Of a stretch of 64,000 nucleotides of DNA, positions 25,990-35,795 are shown piece after piece. The stretch covers positions 433,762-497,761 of the forward strand of contig NZ_JAUEMJ010000001.1 in assembly GCF_030403505.1 (NCBI RefSeq), given 5' to 3'. Position 1 is the stretch's first letter. Each line of letters begins with the position of its first letter. The notes under the pieces were generated by a model that saw only the letters and a list, made by a program, of their open reading frames with translations, searched no databases and was not told the origin of the DNA. The position numbers were made by a program, and so were the translations under genes. The DNA is from Glycomyces tritici. GTDB taxonomy: Bacteria > Actinomycetota > Actinomycetes > Mycobacteriales > Micromonosporaceae.

Positions 25990-27104
25990 GCCTGCTCCAG
26001 CACTTTCAGTGTGTAGTTGCGCAGCGCCTCGTCGCCGGTGCGGCTGCCGAACGCGGCCGAGGCCCGGGACATCGCCGCGACCCGGTGCGGGTCGGTGATG
26101 ACCGGGATGAGGTTCGCCTCGATCCAGGAGGGGTTGAGCGCTTCGTCGTCGCAGAACATCGCGCCGCCGGCGTCCACCACGGGACCGGCGTTGCGGTACT
26201 GCTCCTTGTTGCCCCAGGGCATCGGGACGAAGACGGTGGGCACGCCGAGGGCGGACACCTCGGCGACGGTCATGGAGCCGCCGCGGGCGAGCACCATGTC
26301 GGCGGCGGCGTAGCCGAGGTCCATGCGGTCGAGGTACGGCAGCGTCCGGTACGGGACGGGCAGGCCCTCGGGGATGTGGATCGGCTCGTCGCGGCGCGCG
26401 CCGGTGATGTGCAGGACCTGGACGCCGCGGTGCGTGAGCGCCCGGGCCGCACCGGAGACCGCGTTGTTGATCGAGGCCGCGCCCTGCGAGCCGCCGTACA
26501 CGAACAGGACGGGGCGCCGCGGGTCGAGCCCGAAGTACTGGCAGGCCTGGGCGCGCATCGCGTGCCGGTCGAGGTGGGCGATCTCGGGGCGCAGCGGCAC
26601 GCCCGTGACGGTGCCCTCGGCGAGGATCGGCGAGGCCTGCGGCAGGTGCGGGAATCCCAGTGCGAGGTTGTCGCTGAACTTGAGCGCCATCTTGTTGGCG
26701 ACCCCGGGCGGGTCGTTGAACTCGAAGATGACCATGGGGGTCTTGCGCCGCCACGCGGCCAGGTAGGCGGGCACGGCCACATAGCCGCCGAAGCCGACCA
26801 CCACGTCGGCCTGGACGTCGTCCATGACGTCGCGGGTGGCCTTCATGGCCTTGAGCATCCGCGGCGCGGTGAGGAGCAGGTCGAGGTTGATCTTCCGCGG
26901 CAGCTGGTGGGCCGGGACGTTGCGCAGGTCGTAGCCGGCCTTGGGGATGAGGTCGTTCTCCAGGCCCTTCTCGGTGCCGAGGCAGGTGACGCGGACGTGC
27001 GGGTCGTGCCGGCGCAGGCAGTCGGCGTAGGCCAGGAGCGGGTAGATGTGGCCGCCGGTGCCGCCGCCGGCGAGGACGACCGATCGAAGCTGAGGCAACG
27101 TCAT
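25986..27104 (-). CDS. murG: Lipid II-forming GlcNAc transferase MurG
   Basis: A 372-residue GT28 glycosyltransferase. The N-terminal GGGTGGHIYPLLA binds lipid I. The C-terminal donor site shows YGGSQGAASIN, and ARGGSMTVAEVSALGVPTVFVPMP. It transfers GlcNAc to lipid I at the inner face of the membrane. ATG 27104 overlaps the ftsW stop. Confidence 0.96.
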   Translation of the reverse strand: MTLPQLRSVVLAGGGTGGHIYPLLAYADCLRRHDPHVRVTCLGTEKGLENDLIPKAGYDLRNVPAHQLPRKINLDLLLTAPRMLKAMKATRDVMDDVQADVVVGFGGYVAVPAYLAAWRRKTPMVIFEFNDPPGVANKMALKFSDNLALGFPHLPQASPILAEGTVTGVPLRPEIAHLDRHAMRAQACQYFGLDPRRPVLFVYGGSQGAASINNAVSGAARALTHRGVQVLHITGARRDEPIHIPEGLPVPYRTLPYLDRMDLGYAAADMVLARGGSMTVAEVSALGVPTVFVPMPWGNKEQYRNAGPVVDAGGAMFCDDEALNPSWIEANLIPVITDPHRVAAMSRASAAFGSRTGDEALRNYTLKVLEQA

Positions 27105-28393
27105 GTCTTTCTGGTCGTAGGTTTCTGGGTGGACTCCGAGTCGGACTCGGAGCGGGGTGCGGGCGGCAGGGGGGCCCACAGCAAGCGTACGAGACGAGAG
27201 GGGTTGCGGGCCCGCAGCGCCGTGGCGGCGTCGGGTTCGGCACGTGCGAACCCGGCCAGCATGCCGACGGCCGCGAGGATGACGACCAGCGCCGTGCCGC
27301 CGTCGGAGATGAACGGCAGCGGCACCCCGGTCATGGGGATGAGCCCGAGCACGCCGCCGATGTTGATGAAGGCCTGGCCCGCGATCCAGATCGTGACGCC
27401 CGCGGCGACGAGCGCCCGGAACGGGTCGTCCGAGCGGCGCGCGATGCGAAAGCCCGTGTAGACGAGCACGGCGAACAGCGCCAGGATCACCAGGCAGCCG
27501 ACGACGCCCAGCTCCTCGGCGATGAGCGCGAAGATGAAGTCGTTGTGGCCGTTGGGGAGCCAGTCCCACTTCTGGCGGCTCTCGCCGAGGCCGAGGCCGA
27601 ACCAGCCGCCGTCCGCGATCGCGTAGTAGCCCTGGATGGCCTGGTAGCCCCAGGTGTCCGCGAAGTCCTCGGGCCGCGAGAACGAGATGATGCGCTGCAT
27701 CCGGTAGCCCTCGAACGCGATGAGGACCGCCGAGCCGAGCAGGCCGATGGCCACGAGCACGCCGAGGATGCGCAGCGGCACCCCCGAGGCCCACAGGAGG
27801 CCGAGGAACATCGCCAGGATGATGAGCATCGTGCCGAGGTCGGCGTAGCCGATGATGATGAGCAGCAGGCCGGCGATCGGGAACATCGGGATCGCGAGCT
27901 CGCGCCAGGACGCGATGCGCGGGCCGAGGCGCACCAGCGAGTCCGCGGCCCACAGGAGCAGCGCGAACTTGGCGATCTCGGCGGGCTGGAACTGGAAGGG
28001 CCCCAGGTCGATCCACAGCTGGTCGGTGGCGAGACCGCCGGTGCCCTCGCCGCCCGCGGCCTCCTGCTGCTTCTGCCGGATCGACATGACGACCAGGACG
28101 AGGCCGAGCAGGATCGCGACCACCAGGAGCGGCCGGGACACCGCCCGGTAGGTGCGCGAGGGCAGGCGCTGGGCGATCCAGAAGCAGACGAGGCCGACCA
28201 CGGCCCACACGACCTGCTGGAGGATCACCGCGAACGGGTCGCCGGTGGCCTCGTAGGACTCGACCATGGTGGCCGAGAAGACCATCACGAGCCCGATGGT
28301 GAGCAGGAGCGCCGAAGAGGAGAGCAGCAGGTAGTACGAGGCGAGCGGCCGGTCGAGCAGGCCGCGCAGCAACTCGGTGAACCCGCTCCTCAC
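27101..28393 (-). CDS. ftsW: SEDS peptidoglycan polymerase FtsW
   Basis: A 430-residue SEDS protein with about ten transmembrane helices and a basic C-terminal tail. Motifs: QPAEIAKFALLLW with the conserved glutamate, an extracellular loop with WGYQAIQGYYAIADGGWFGLGLGES, and PLPFISDGGTALV. The last motif is SDGGT where FtsW/RodA usually have SYGGS. It polymerises septal glycan with a class B PBP, which is not in the window. GTG 28393 overlaps the murD stop. Position between murD and murG identifies it as FtsW rather than RodA. Confidence 0.94.
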   Translation of the reverse strand: MRSGFTELLRGLLDRPLASYYLLLSSSALLLTIGLVMVFSATMVESYEATGDPFAVILQQVVWAVVGLVCFWIAQRLPSRTYRAVSRPLLVVAILLGLVLVVMSIRQKQQEAAGGEGTGGLATDQLWIDLGPFQFQPAEIAKFALLLWAADSLVRLGPRIASWRELAIPMFPIAGLLLIIIGYADLGTMLIILAMFLGLLWASGVPLRILGVLVAIGLLGSAVLIAFEGYRMQRIISFSRPEDFADTWGYQAIQGYYAIADGGWFGLGLGESRQKWDWLPNGHNDFIFALIAEELGVVGCLVILALFAVLVYTGFRIARRSDDPFRALVAAGVTIWIAGQAFINIGGVLGLIPMTGVPLPFISDGGTALVVILAAVGMLAGFARAEPDAATALRARNPSRLVRLLWAPLPPAPRSESDSESTQKPTTRKT

Positions 28394-29787
28394 TCGGCCT
28401 CACCCTCGATCAGGGCGCGCGCGGCGGCGGCGAACGCGTCGCCGCGGTGCGCATAGGAGGTGAACATGTCGTAGGAGGCCCCTGCCGGGGAGAGGAGCAC
28501 GGTGTCCCCCGGTTCGGCCAGTGCCGCGGCGTGCGAGGCGACTTCGGTCATCACCGCATCGTCCTGGCCGTCGAGCACGACCACGGGGAGGCCCGGGGCG
28601 TGTCGAGCCAGCGCGTCGGCCACGAGCGCGCGGTCTTGTCCGATGAGGACGGCGCCGCGCATCTTCGGGGCGTACTGGGCGATGAGGCCCTCGACGTCGA
28701 CGCCTTTGAGCTGGCCGCCCGCGACCCACACGATGGAGTCGTAGGAGGCGAGCGCCGCGGCGGCGGCGTGCGGGTTGGTGGCCTTGGAGTCGTCGACCCA
28801 GGTGACGCCGGCGTGCTCGAGGAGGGTGACGTTGCGGTGCGGTTCGGGCACGTACTTGCGCAGGGCCTCGCCGATGTCGGCGTGGGTGACGCCGACCTGG
28901 CGGGCGAGGGCGGCCGCGGCGAGGGCGTTGGCGACGTTGTGCCAGCCCGCGGGGTGGACGTCGTCGACCGAGCAGATCTGGACCGGTTCGGGACCGGTGT
29001 AGTCGACCAGGAAGCCCAGGGCCACACCGAACTGGCCGCGCTCGGGGTGGTTGAGGGTGAACCCGGTGACCGCGGCGTCGGCGTGCTTGGCGAGGGCGAC
29101 CACGGACGGGTCGTCGAGGTTGACGACGGCCCGGCCGCCGCGCCAGACGGCGGCCTTGGCCTCGGCGTAGGCGTCGAAGCTGCCGTGCCAGTCGAGGTGG
29201 TCGGGGGCGAGGTTGAGCACGGCCCCGGCGGTCGGGGCGAGCTCGGAGGACCAGTGGAGCTGGTGGCTGGAGAGCTCGACCGCGAGGACGTCGAAGGGGC
29301 CGTTGGCGGTGTGGACGAGGGGGACGCCGATGTTGCCGACCGCGGCGGTGCGGAGACCGGCGTGGTCGAGCATCGCGGCGAGCATCGTCGTGGTGGTGGT
29401 CTTGCCGTTGGTGCCGGTGACGGCGAGCCAGCGCGCGGCGCCGGGTTCGCGCAGGCGCCAGGCGAGTTCGGGCTCGGAGAACGCCTCGATCCCGGCTTCG
29501 CCCGCGGCCCGGGCGATCGGGTGGTGGGGCGGGAAGCCGGGCGAGAGCACGACCTGCTCGACGCCGTCGAGGAGCGCGGGGTCGAAGTCGTCGGTGACGA
29601 CGCAGGTGGCGCCGCGGGCGGCGAGCGCCCGCATCCGCTCGGAGTCCTCGCGGTCGTACACGGTGACGGCGGCGCCGCGGCCCAGGAGGATGTCGGCGCA
29701 CGCGGCTCCGGCGACGCGGGCCCCGGCGACGAGCACGTTGCCGGCGATCCTCGCCTTCGGCGAAGCTTGCGAGTCGTCAGTCGGCAC
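28390..29787 (-). CDS. murD: UDP-MurNAc-L-Ala-D-glutamate ligase
   Basis: A 465-residue Mur ligase adding D-glutamate. It has a Rossmann-like N-terminus (VLVAGARVAGAACADILL), ATP-binding GTNGKTTTTTM, ELSSHQL, LAPDHLDWHGS and the C-terminal VDDSKATNPHAAAAAL and LSPAGASYDMFTSYAHRGDAF. GTG 29787 starts 5 nt after the mraY stop. Confidence 0.96.
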   Translation of the reverse strand: MPTDDSQASPKARIAGNVLVAGARVAGAACADILLGRGAAVTVYDREDSERMRALAARGATCVVTDDFDPALLDGVEQVVLSPGFPPHHPIARAAGEAGIEAFSEPELAWRLREPGAARWLAVTGTNGKTTTTTMLAAMLDHAGLRTAAVGNIGVPLVHTANGPFDVLAVELSSHQLHWSSELAPTAGAVLNLAPDHLDWHGSFDAYAEAKAAVWRGGRAVVNLDDPSVVALAKHADAAVTGFTLNHPERGQFGVALGFLVDYTGPEPVQICSVDDVHPAGWHNVANALAAAALARQVGVTHADIGEALRKYVPEPHRNVTLLEHAGVTWVDDSKATNPHAAAAALASYDSIVWVAGGQLKGVDVEGLIAQYAPKMRGAVLIGQDRALVADALARHAPGLPVVVLDGQDDAVMTEVASHAAALAEPGDTVLLSPAGASYDMFTSYAHRGDAFAAAARALIEGEAE

Positions 29788-29791
29788 AGTG

Positions 29792-30925
29792 CTACCCCGC
29801 GATCCGCAGGAAGTCGGCGAAGAAGAAGCCGAGGGCGAGGGCGGTGCAGATGCCGGCGATGATCCAGAAGCGGACCACGATGGTCACTTCGGACCAGCGG
29901 TTCTCGCCGAGTTCGAAGTGGTGCTGGATCGGCGACATCCTGAAGACGCGTCTGCCGGTGAGTTTGAAGCTGGTCACCTGGATCATGACGCTGGCGGTGG
30001 TGATGACGAAGAGGGCGCCGAGGATCGGCAGGAGCAGGATCGTCTTGGAGGCGAAGGCGAGTCCGGCGATGAGAGCGCCGAGGCTGAGGGAGCCGGAGTC
30101 GCCCATGAAGATCTGGGCGGGCGAGGTGTTCCACCACAGGAAGCCGAACATGGCGCCGGCGGCGGCGCCGGCGATGAGGGCGATCTCGAGGGGGTCGCGC
30201 ACGTCGTAGCAGAGGTTGTCGGCGGGCTGGGGGCCGCCGCACCAGTGGCGGTACTCCCAGAAGCCGATGATCACGAAGGCGACGAACGTCATCATGGAGG
30301 CGCCGGTGGCGAGGCCGTCGAGGCCGTCGGTGAGGTTGACGCCGTTGGCGGTGGCGTTGACGAGGAGCACGATCAGGATGACCATGCCGATCTTCGTCAG
30401 GGGGATCTCCTGGAGGTCCTGGGTGAAGGAGAGGTACGGGGTGGCGACGGTCTCGGAGATCTTCCCGGAGTCGATGGAACCGGTGTAGTAGACGGCGAGG
30501 ATGCCGAAGACCGTGGCGGCGATGGTGAGGCCGAGGACCTTCGCGCGGCCGGAGATGCCGCCGGAGTGCTTGCGGCGGATCTTGAGCCAGTCGTCGATGA
30601 AGCCGACGAAGCCGCAGGTGACGAAGAGTCCGATGAGGACGATGCCGGTGGCGGTGAAGCCGGTGGGGCGGGTGAGGACGAGTCCGTCGACCTCTTCCGG
30701 GAGGGCCATGAGGACGAGGTGGCCGGCGACGTACGCGAGCACCGTGGTGAAGATGAAGACGACGCCGCCCATGGTGGGGGTGCCGGCCTTGGCGAGGTGG
30801 GTCTGGGGGCCGTCGGTGCGGATGGGCTGCCCCGCCTTCAAGCGGCGGAAGAGCTTCGCCGCGAGCGGCGTGAGCGCCATGGTGAGCGCGAACGCCACGA
30901 ACGCGGCGACGATTACGGCTCTCAC
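29792..30925 (-). CDS. mraY: Phospho-MurNAc-pentapeptide translocase MraY
   Basis: A 377-residue enzyme with ten transmembrane helices that makes lipid I from UDP-MurNAc-pentapeptide and undecaprenyl phosphate. Catalytic aspartates are in GFIDDWLK and [12 protein letters not shown], and a further one in [12 protein letters not shown] lies near the end ([12 protein letters not shown]). GTG 30925 overlaps the murF stop as GTGA. Confidence 0.97.
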   Translation of the reverse strand: MRAVIVAAFVAFALTMALTPLAAKLFRRLKAGQPIRTDGPQTHLAKAGTPTMGGVVFIFTTVLAYVAGHLVLMALPEEVDGLVLTRPTGFTATGIVLIGLFVTCGFVGFIDDWLKIRRKHSGGISGRAKVLGLTIAATVFGILAVYYTGSIDSGKISETVATPYLSFTQDLQEIPLTKIGMVILIVLLVNATANGVNLTDGLDGLATGASMMTFVAFVIIGFWEYRHWCGGPQPADNLCYDVRDPLEIALIAGAAAGAMFGFLWWNTSPAQIFMGDSGSLSLGALIAGLAFASKTILLLPILGALFVITTASVMIQVTSFKLTGRRVFRMSPIQHHFELGENRWSEVTIVVRFWIIAGICTALALGFFFADFLRIAG

Positions 30926-32292
30926 TGGTCTGTGTCCTCCTTGGCGCGCAAGTGGTCGGCGACGTCCCAGGTCCGGTATCGGGAGCCTTTCACCAGGACG
31001 GCGTCGCCGGGGCGCAGCCGGCTGCGCAGCAGCGCGATGGCTGCGGCTTGATCGGGTACGTGGGTCGCGGTGACGCCGTCGGCACCGTCGACGATGGGTT
31101 CGGTGCCTGCACCGATGGCGATGACCTCGTCGAGCCCTGCATCGCGGGCCTGCTCGCCGAGGCGGTGGTGGCAGGTCTCGCTCTGCTCTTCGAGGTCGGC
31201 CATGAGTCCGAGGACCGCGATGCGGCGGCCCTCGGTGGGGAGCTGCCCGAGGGTGCGGACGGCCGCGCCCATCGAGGCGGGGTTGGCGTTGTAGGAGTCG
31301 TCGATGACGGTGGTGCCGTCGGGTCGGGTGAAGACGTCCATGCGGCGCTCGGAGAGCCGACCGGCGCGGGACAGGCCCTCGGCGATCTTCTCGGTGGTCT
31401 GGCCGAGCTTCCAGAGGACGCCGGCGGCTGCCAGCGCGTTGTAGACGTGGTGGTCGCCCCACAGGCCCAGTTGGACGCGGGCCTCGCCGTCGGGCGTGAC
31501 GAGGGTGAAGGCGTGGCGGCCGTCGCCGGGGTCGATGTCGAGGGCGCGGATGTCCGGGCCGTTGTGGAGGCCGAAGCGCCAGGCGGTGGCGCGGGACAGG
31601 TCTGCCATGCGGGCGACGCGGGGGTCGTCGGCGTTCACGAAGAGGGTGTCGTCGAGGCCGAGGAACTGCGGCAGTTCGCTCTTGGCCTTCGCGGTGGTCT
31701 CGATGTCGCCGAAGCCGTCGAGGTGGGAGATGCCGACGTTGAGCACGACGCCGATCGTGGGCGGGGCGATCTCGCACAGCTGGGTGATGTGGCCGAGGCC
31801 GCGGGCGGCGAGTTCGAGCACGAGGTACTCGGTCTCGGGTTCGACGCGGCAGACCGTGTACGGGTGCCCGAGTTCGTTGTTGAAGTTGCCTTCGGTGGCC
31901 ACGGTGGGGCCGAGGTCGGCGCAGAGCTGGCCGATCAGGTCCTTCGTGGAGGTCTTGCCGTTGGAGCCGGTGACGCCGATGATCCGCGCCTTGGAGGCGG
32001 CGGCGACGTGTTTGGCGAGCTTCGTGAGGGCGTCGATCCCGTTGTCCACGTAGATCGCGGGCGTCTCGATCGGGCGGGTCGCGATGGTCGCCAGCGCGCC
32101 CTGGGCGGCGGCTTTCGCGGCGAAGTCGTGGCCGTCGACCTTGTCGCCGGGGATCGCCAGGAACAGTCCGCCGGGCCCGGCCTTGCGGGAGTCGAACTCG
32201 ACGCCGCCGGTGACGACCGCGTCAGGATCGGCGGTCTCGCTGAGCTTGCCGTCCATGACGGCGGCGACCTGGGCCAGGCTCATGGGGATCAC
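30922..32292 (-). CDS. murF: UDP-MurNAc-tripeptide-D-Ala-D-Ala ligase
   Basis: A 456-residue Mur ligase. N-terminal domain with [19 protein letters not shown]-binding [14 protein letters not shown]; central [12 protein letters not shown]-terminal [15 protein letters not shown] and [12 protein letters not shown]. It attaches D-Ala-D-Ala to complete the pentapeptide. GTG 32292 has AGGAGGAG upstream. Confidence 0.96.
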   Translation of the reverse strand: MIPMSLAQVAAVMDGKLSETADPDAVVTGGVEFDSRKAGPGGLFLAIPGDKVDGHDFAAKAAAQGALATIATRPIETPAIYVDNGIDALTKLAKHVAAASKARIIGVTGSNGKTSTKDLIGQLCADLGPTVATEGNFNNELGHPYTVCRVEPETEYLVLELAARGLGHITQLCEIAPPTIGVVLNVGISHLDGFGDIETTAKAKSELPQFLGLDDTLFVNADDPRVARMADLSRATAWRFGLHNGPDIRALDIDPGDGRHAFTLVTPDGEARVQLGLWGDHHVYNALAAAGVLWKLGQTTEKIAEGLSRAGRLSERRMDVFTRPDGTTVIDDSYNANPASMGAAVRTLGQLPTEGRRIAVLGLMADLEEQSETCHHRLGEQARDAGLDEVIAIGAGTEPIVDGADGVTATHVPDQAAAIALLRSRLRPGDAVLVKGSRYRTWDVADHLRAKEDTDQ

Positions 32293-32337
32293 GCGGCGGT
32301 CTCCTCCTGTTGTGAGTGCGTGCGGTGTTCGGGACTA

Positions 32338-33840
32338 TCACGCTTCAACGTCGTGCGCCGGTTTCACCCTGGCGGCATCGCGTATCGCACGCGCCAGGAG
32401 TTCCCGGTCGTCGCCGGCGACGAGGCCGTCGGCGGTCTCGGTGACGGTCTCGTGGCCTTTGCCGAGGAGGGCGATGGTGTCACCGGGCGCGGCGAGCGCG
32501 ACGGCCGCGTGGACGGCGGTTTCCCGCCCCGGAATATTACGGCAGGGCGTGCCCTGCACGGCGGCTGCCACCTCGTCGCGGATGCGCGCCGGGTCCTCGG
32601 TACGGGGGTTGTCGTCGGTGACGATGACCAGGTCGGCGGCGCGAGCGGCGGCCGCGCCCATGAGGGGGCGCTTGGAGCGGTCGCGGTCGCCGCCGGCGCC
32701 GAGGACGGCGATGACCTTGCCGGGGGTGGAGTCGCGGAGCGCTTCGAGGACGGCGGTGATGGCCTCGGGCTTGTGGGCGTAGTCGACGACGCCGCGGACC
32801 GGGGCGTCGCCGGAGACCAGTTCCATGCGGCCGGGCACGCCGGTGCAGGAGGCGACCCCGGCGAGGGCCGTCGCGGTGTCGACGCCGGCGGCTTCGAGGA
32901 GGGCGACGGCGAGCGCGGCGTTGGCGACGTTGTGGCGGCCGGGCATGTTGACCAGGCCGTCGCCTTCGCCGTGCGGGCTCTCGAGGTGGAATCGCTGCGT
33001 GAAGCCGTCGGTGGTGATGTCGGAGGCGTAGTAGTCGGCACTGGAGTCGGTGAGGGAGAAGACGAGGTTCTCGTCGTTGGCGAGGGTCGCGACGCGCTTG
33101 TCGTCGTCGTTGAGGATCTCGATCGCGGCGCGGCCGTCGAAGAGGCGGGCCTTGGCCTCGAAGTAGTCGTCGAGGTCGGCGTGGAAGTCGAGGTGGTCGG
33201 TGCCGAACATGGTGAACCCGGCGGCGCGGAAGCGGCAGCCTTCGACGCGGCCGAGCACGAGGGCGTGGCTGGAGACCTCCATGACCACGTCGGTGACGCC
33301 CTTCTCGAGGGCGACGGCGAGGAGGGCCTGGAGTTCGGGGGCTTCGGGGGTGGTGCGGGCGGATTCGATGCGCTCGCCCGCGATGCGGGTCTCGACCGTG
33401 CCGATGATGCCGGTGGTGCGCCCGGCGTGGGCGAGTCCGGCCTCCACGAGGTAGGCGGTGGAGGTCTTGCCGTTGGTGCCGGTGATGCCGAGGAGGTTGA
33501 GGCGCTCGGAGGGGCGGCCCCAGACGCGGGCGGCGATCTCGCCGGTGAGGATGCGGGGGTCGGCGGCGACGAGGACCGGGAGCACGCCGGCGGCGAGGGT
33601 CGCGCCGCGTTCGTCGGTGAGGACGGCCACCGCGCCGCGCTCGGCGGCCTGGGCGCAGAATTCGGCGCCGTGGCGGTTGGCGCCGGGCAGGGCCGCGAAG
33701 AGGTCGCCGGGCTCCACGGCACCGGCGGCGAGACTCACACCGGTGATGTCGAAGCCCAGTCGCCCGGCTTCGGGGAGGAGGTCGGCCAGGCCGTCGATTC
33801 GGTAGGGAACGGTCGTCTCAGGACGCGGAAAGCTCGGCAC
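32338..33840 (-). CDS. murE: UDP-MurNAc-dipeptide-meso-DAP ligase
   Basis: A 500-residue Mur ligase. It has ITGTNGKTSTAYL, the carbamylated-lysine region, DHLDFHADLDDYFEAKARLF and DYAHKPEAI. The third-residue specificity motif is DDNPRTEDP, the form for meso-diaminopimelate rather than L-lysine. The cell wall is therefore probably meso-DAP type. GTG 33840 is the start. It heads the operon in this genome: mraZ, rsmH, ftsL and ftsI, which usually precede it, are absent, and a MarR gene comes next upstream. Confidence 0.96.
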   Translation of the reverse strand: MPSFPRPETTVPYRIDGLADLLPEAGRLGFDITGVSLAAGAVEPGDLFAALPGANRHGAEFCAQAAERGAVAVLTDERGATLAAGVLPVLVAADPRILTGEIAARVWGRPSERLNLLGITGTNGKTSTAYLVEAGLAHAGRTTGIIGTVETRIAGERIESARTTPEAPELQALLAVALEKGVTDVVMEVSSHALVLGRVEGCRFRAAGFTMFGTDHLDFHADLDDYFEAKARLFDGRAAIEILNDDDKRVATLANDENLVFSLTDSSADYYASDITTDGFTQRFHLESPHGEGDGLVNMPGRHNVANAALAVALLEAAGVDTATALAGVASCTGVPGRMELVSGDAPVRGVVDYAHKPEAITAVLEALRDSTPGKVIAVLGAGGDRDRSKRPLMGAAAARAADLVIVTDDNPRTEDPARIRDEVAAAVQGTPCRNIPGRETAVHAAVALAAPGDTIALLGKGHETVTETADGLVAGDDRELLARAIRDAARVKPAHDVEA

Positions 33841-33905
33841 GGCCTGACCCTACACCGGCACGCACCGTCTGCGAGCCTTACACCGGCGGGGCGCACCGAA
33901 AGCGG

Positions 33906-34424
33906 TTACGCGTGCTCCGGGCCCCGGTGGTCGGGGTGGCCGACGGGGTTGCGGTCGTGGTCGTCGAGGTTGTCCGACCACGTGCCGAGGAGCTTGTCGA
34001 GCTCGGCGGCCTGGTCGCAGTTGAGCGAGTCGAGGAACAGCTCCCGCACCAGCGTGAGGATGCAGGGGGCGGCGTGCTCCAGCCGCTCGGCGCCCGCGTC
34101 GGTCAGCTGCACCCAGATGCCGCGGTTGTCGCGCCCGCACTTGCGGCGCTCGACCAGGCCCATCTCGGAGAGCTTGTTGACCTGGTAGGTGACGGCGCTC
34201 TTGGCGGTCACGATGCGGTCGGCGAGCTCGCTCATGCGCATCGCGCGCCCGTCGCTGTCGGCCAGGCGCACCAGGATCTCGTACTGGGTGTGGGTGATGC
34301 CGTGCTGCTCCTGGAGCCGCCGGTCGATGTGGTGCTCGAGGCGGTGGGTGACGTGGAGGAAGCGGGTCCACACGGCGTTCACGTCAGGGGCGAGCCAGCG
34401 GCTCTCGAAGTCTCCCGCGCTCAT
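33906..34424 (-). CDS. MarR-family transcriptional regulator
   Basis: A 172-residue winged-helix protein. The HTH spans about residues 50-90 (MRMSELADRIVTAKSAVTYQVNKLSEMGLVERR), followed by the wing (CGRDNRGIWVQLTDAG) and dimerisation helices. ATG 34424 follows GGAAGGAGGG at a good distance. A perfect palindrome 45 bp upstream of the start is its probable own operator. The gene is 65 bp before murE in the same direction; regulation of murE is possible but unproven. Confidence 0.9.
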   Translation of the reverse strand: MSAGDFESRWLAPDVNAVWTRFLHVTHRLEHHIDRRLQEQHGITHTQYEILVRLADSDGRAMRMSELADRIVTAKSAVTYQVNKLSEMGLVERRKCGRDNRGIWVQLTDAGAERLEHAAPCILTLVRELFLDSLNCDQAAELDKLLGTWSDNLDDHDRNPVGHPDHRGPEHA

Positions 34425-34468
34425 CGGCGGCCCTCCTTCCTCGGCTTCGGCACCGGCCCTCGCGGCTG

Positions 34469-34482
34469 GTTCGAATTCGAAC
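34469..34482. promoter_or_regulatory. Palindromic operator upstream of the MarR gene
   Basis: GTTCGAATTCGAAC is a perfect 14-bp palindrome, almost extended to TTG...CAA on both sides, 45 bp before the MarR start. It is a likely autoregulatory MarR site. The remaining 34483-34675 holds no gene. Confidence 0.5.
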
Positions 34483-34675
34483 AATCCTATCAGCCGGAAC
34501 GAAGATGAACGGCTCGTGAGTTAGCCACGCCATAGCCGGGGCCGAAACCCGGTAGTTCTGCGACTACCAGTGGTTATGCGCAAAGACCCGGTGCATGAGA
34601 GGAATGCTCCCGTTCTAGGCTGTACGCCGACCATCCAGTCCAATCGGCTCCGAGCAACCGAAGGACCCTCAAGCC

Positions 34676-35707
34676 TTGAACGCCTCCCCCGCGCGCGCCC
34701 GCGGCCCGCGATCCCTCCTCAGCGACGCCAAGCGCGTGCTCTCGCTCCCCATCGTGGCGCTCGCCGGCGTGGTCTTCCTGGTCGCGCCCGCCTCGCAGTC
34801 CTCCGCGCAGGAAGAGGAGGGCGCCTCGGACGCGCTCAGCGCGGCCATCGCCGCCTACCTCGACGCGCAAGACGAGCTCAACGCGCTCAAGCAGCAGCAG
34901 GAGGACCTCGAGCAGGAGCTCGAGGACTCCGAGGCCGAGTCGGTGGCGCTCCAGGCCGAGCTGGACGAGTACGCGTACACGGCGTCGATGACCTCCGAGA
35001 TCCAGTCCACCGCCGCGCTCATGGCCTCGGGCGATCCGCAGAACGCCGTCGCCGCAATGGAACTGCTGCAGTTCCTCGGCGAGTCCCGCGCCGACCGGTT
35101 CAACGAACTGGTGACCCGCCTCCAAGAGATCGAGGCCACCCGCGAGACGCTCGCCGCCAACATCGAGGAGCAGGAGGACACCGCCGAGGAGATGGAGGCG
35201 GCCCGCGACGAGGCCGCACTGGAACTCGCGGCCTCCGGCGGCGACGACGCCGTCGGGCCGAGCGCCTCGGACGCGCCCCCCGCCGAACCCGCCCCGCGCA
35301 ACTCCGACGGGACGCTGCCCGGCGAGGGCTGCTCCGAGGACGACCCGACCACGGACGGCTGCCTGAGCCCGCGCACGCTCCACGCCCTGTCGCAGGCCCA
35401 GATCGTCGGGTTCACCCGGTACGTGGCGTGCTACCGGCCGTCCTCCTTCGGCGAGCACGGCAAAGGCCGCGCCTGCGACTTCTCCTCCGAGCCCGACGGC
35501 TTCCGCGGCGACGCCCAGGGCGAGGACTTCGAGTACGGGCAGAACCTCGCGGCCTGGTTCGTCGAGAACGCCGACGCGCTCGGCGTGCAGTACGTGATCT
35601 GGTACCGCCAGATCTGGATGCCCTCGAGCGGCTGGAAGTCCTACTCCGGCGCGTACGGCGACCCGAACACCGACCACACGAACCACGTGCACCTGAGCAT
35701 TCGCTGA
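34676..35707 (+). CDS. Secreted coiled-coil protein with an M15-like C-terminal domain
   Basis: A 343-residue exported protein. The N-terminal signal anchor (SLPIVALAGVVFLVAPASQSSAQ) ends with a plausible AQ cleavage site. Residues about 50-180 are coiled coil rich in Glu, Gln and Ala. After a disordered proline-rich linker the C-terminal 130 residues include GEHGKGRACDFS, VQYVIWYRQIW and TDHTNHVHLSI. The H-x6-D and H-x-H arrangement is that of D-Ala-D-Ala carboxypeptidase-like (M15) folds, found in the ARB-07466-like domain. It probably acts on or binds the cell wall. TTG 34676 has AAGGA upstream. Confidence 0.8.
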   Translation: MNASPARARGPRSLLSDAKRVLSLPIVALAGVVFLVAPASQSSAQEEEGASDALSAAIAAYLDAQDELNALKQQQEDLEQELEDSEAESVALQAELDEYAYTASMTSEIQSTAALMASGDPQNAVAAMELLQFLGESRADRFNELVTRLQEIEATRETLAANIEEQEDTAEEMEAARDEAALELAASGGDDAVGPSASDAPPAEPAPRNSDGTLPGEGCSEDDPTTDGCLSPRTLHALSQAQIVGFTRYVACYRPSSFGEHGKGRACDFSSEPDGFRGDAQGEDFEYGQNLAAWFVENADALGVQYVIWYRQIWMPSSGWKSYSGAYGDPNTDHTNHVHLSIR

Positions 35708-35795
35708 TCGGCGCGCCGGTTGCCATGACCTGGGGCCGAATAGGTCACAGGTGCGAAGTAGACGACGTGTCGCCGCCGCTGTGTACCGTGGTTCC

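Noticed and set aside
30952..34188. Open plus-strand frame of 1,078 codons opposite murF and murE
   Set aside because: It is antisense to well-identified genes, has glycine/valine/alanine-rich composition typical of the reverse strand of high-GC genes, and no ribosome site or homology.
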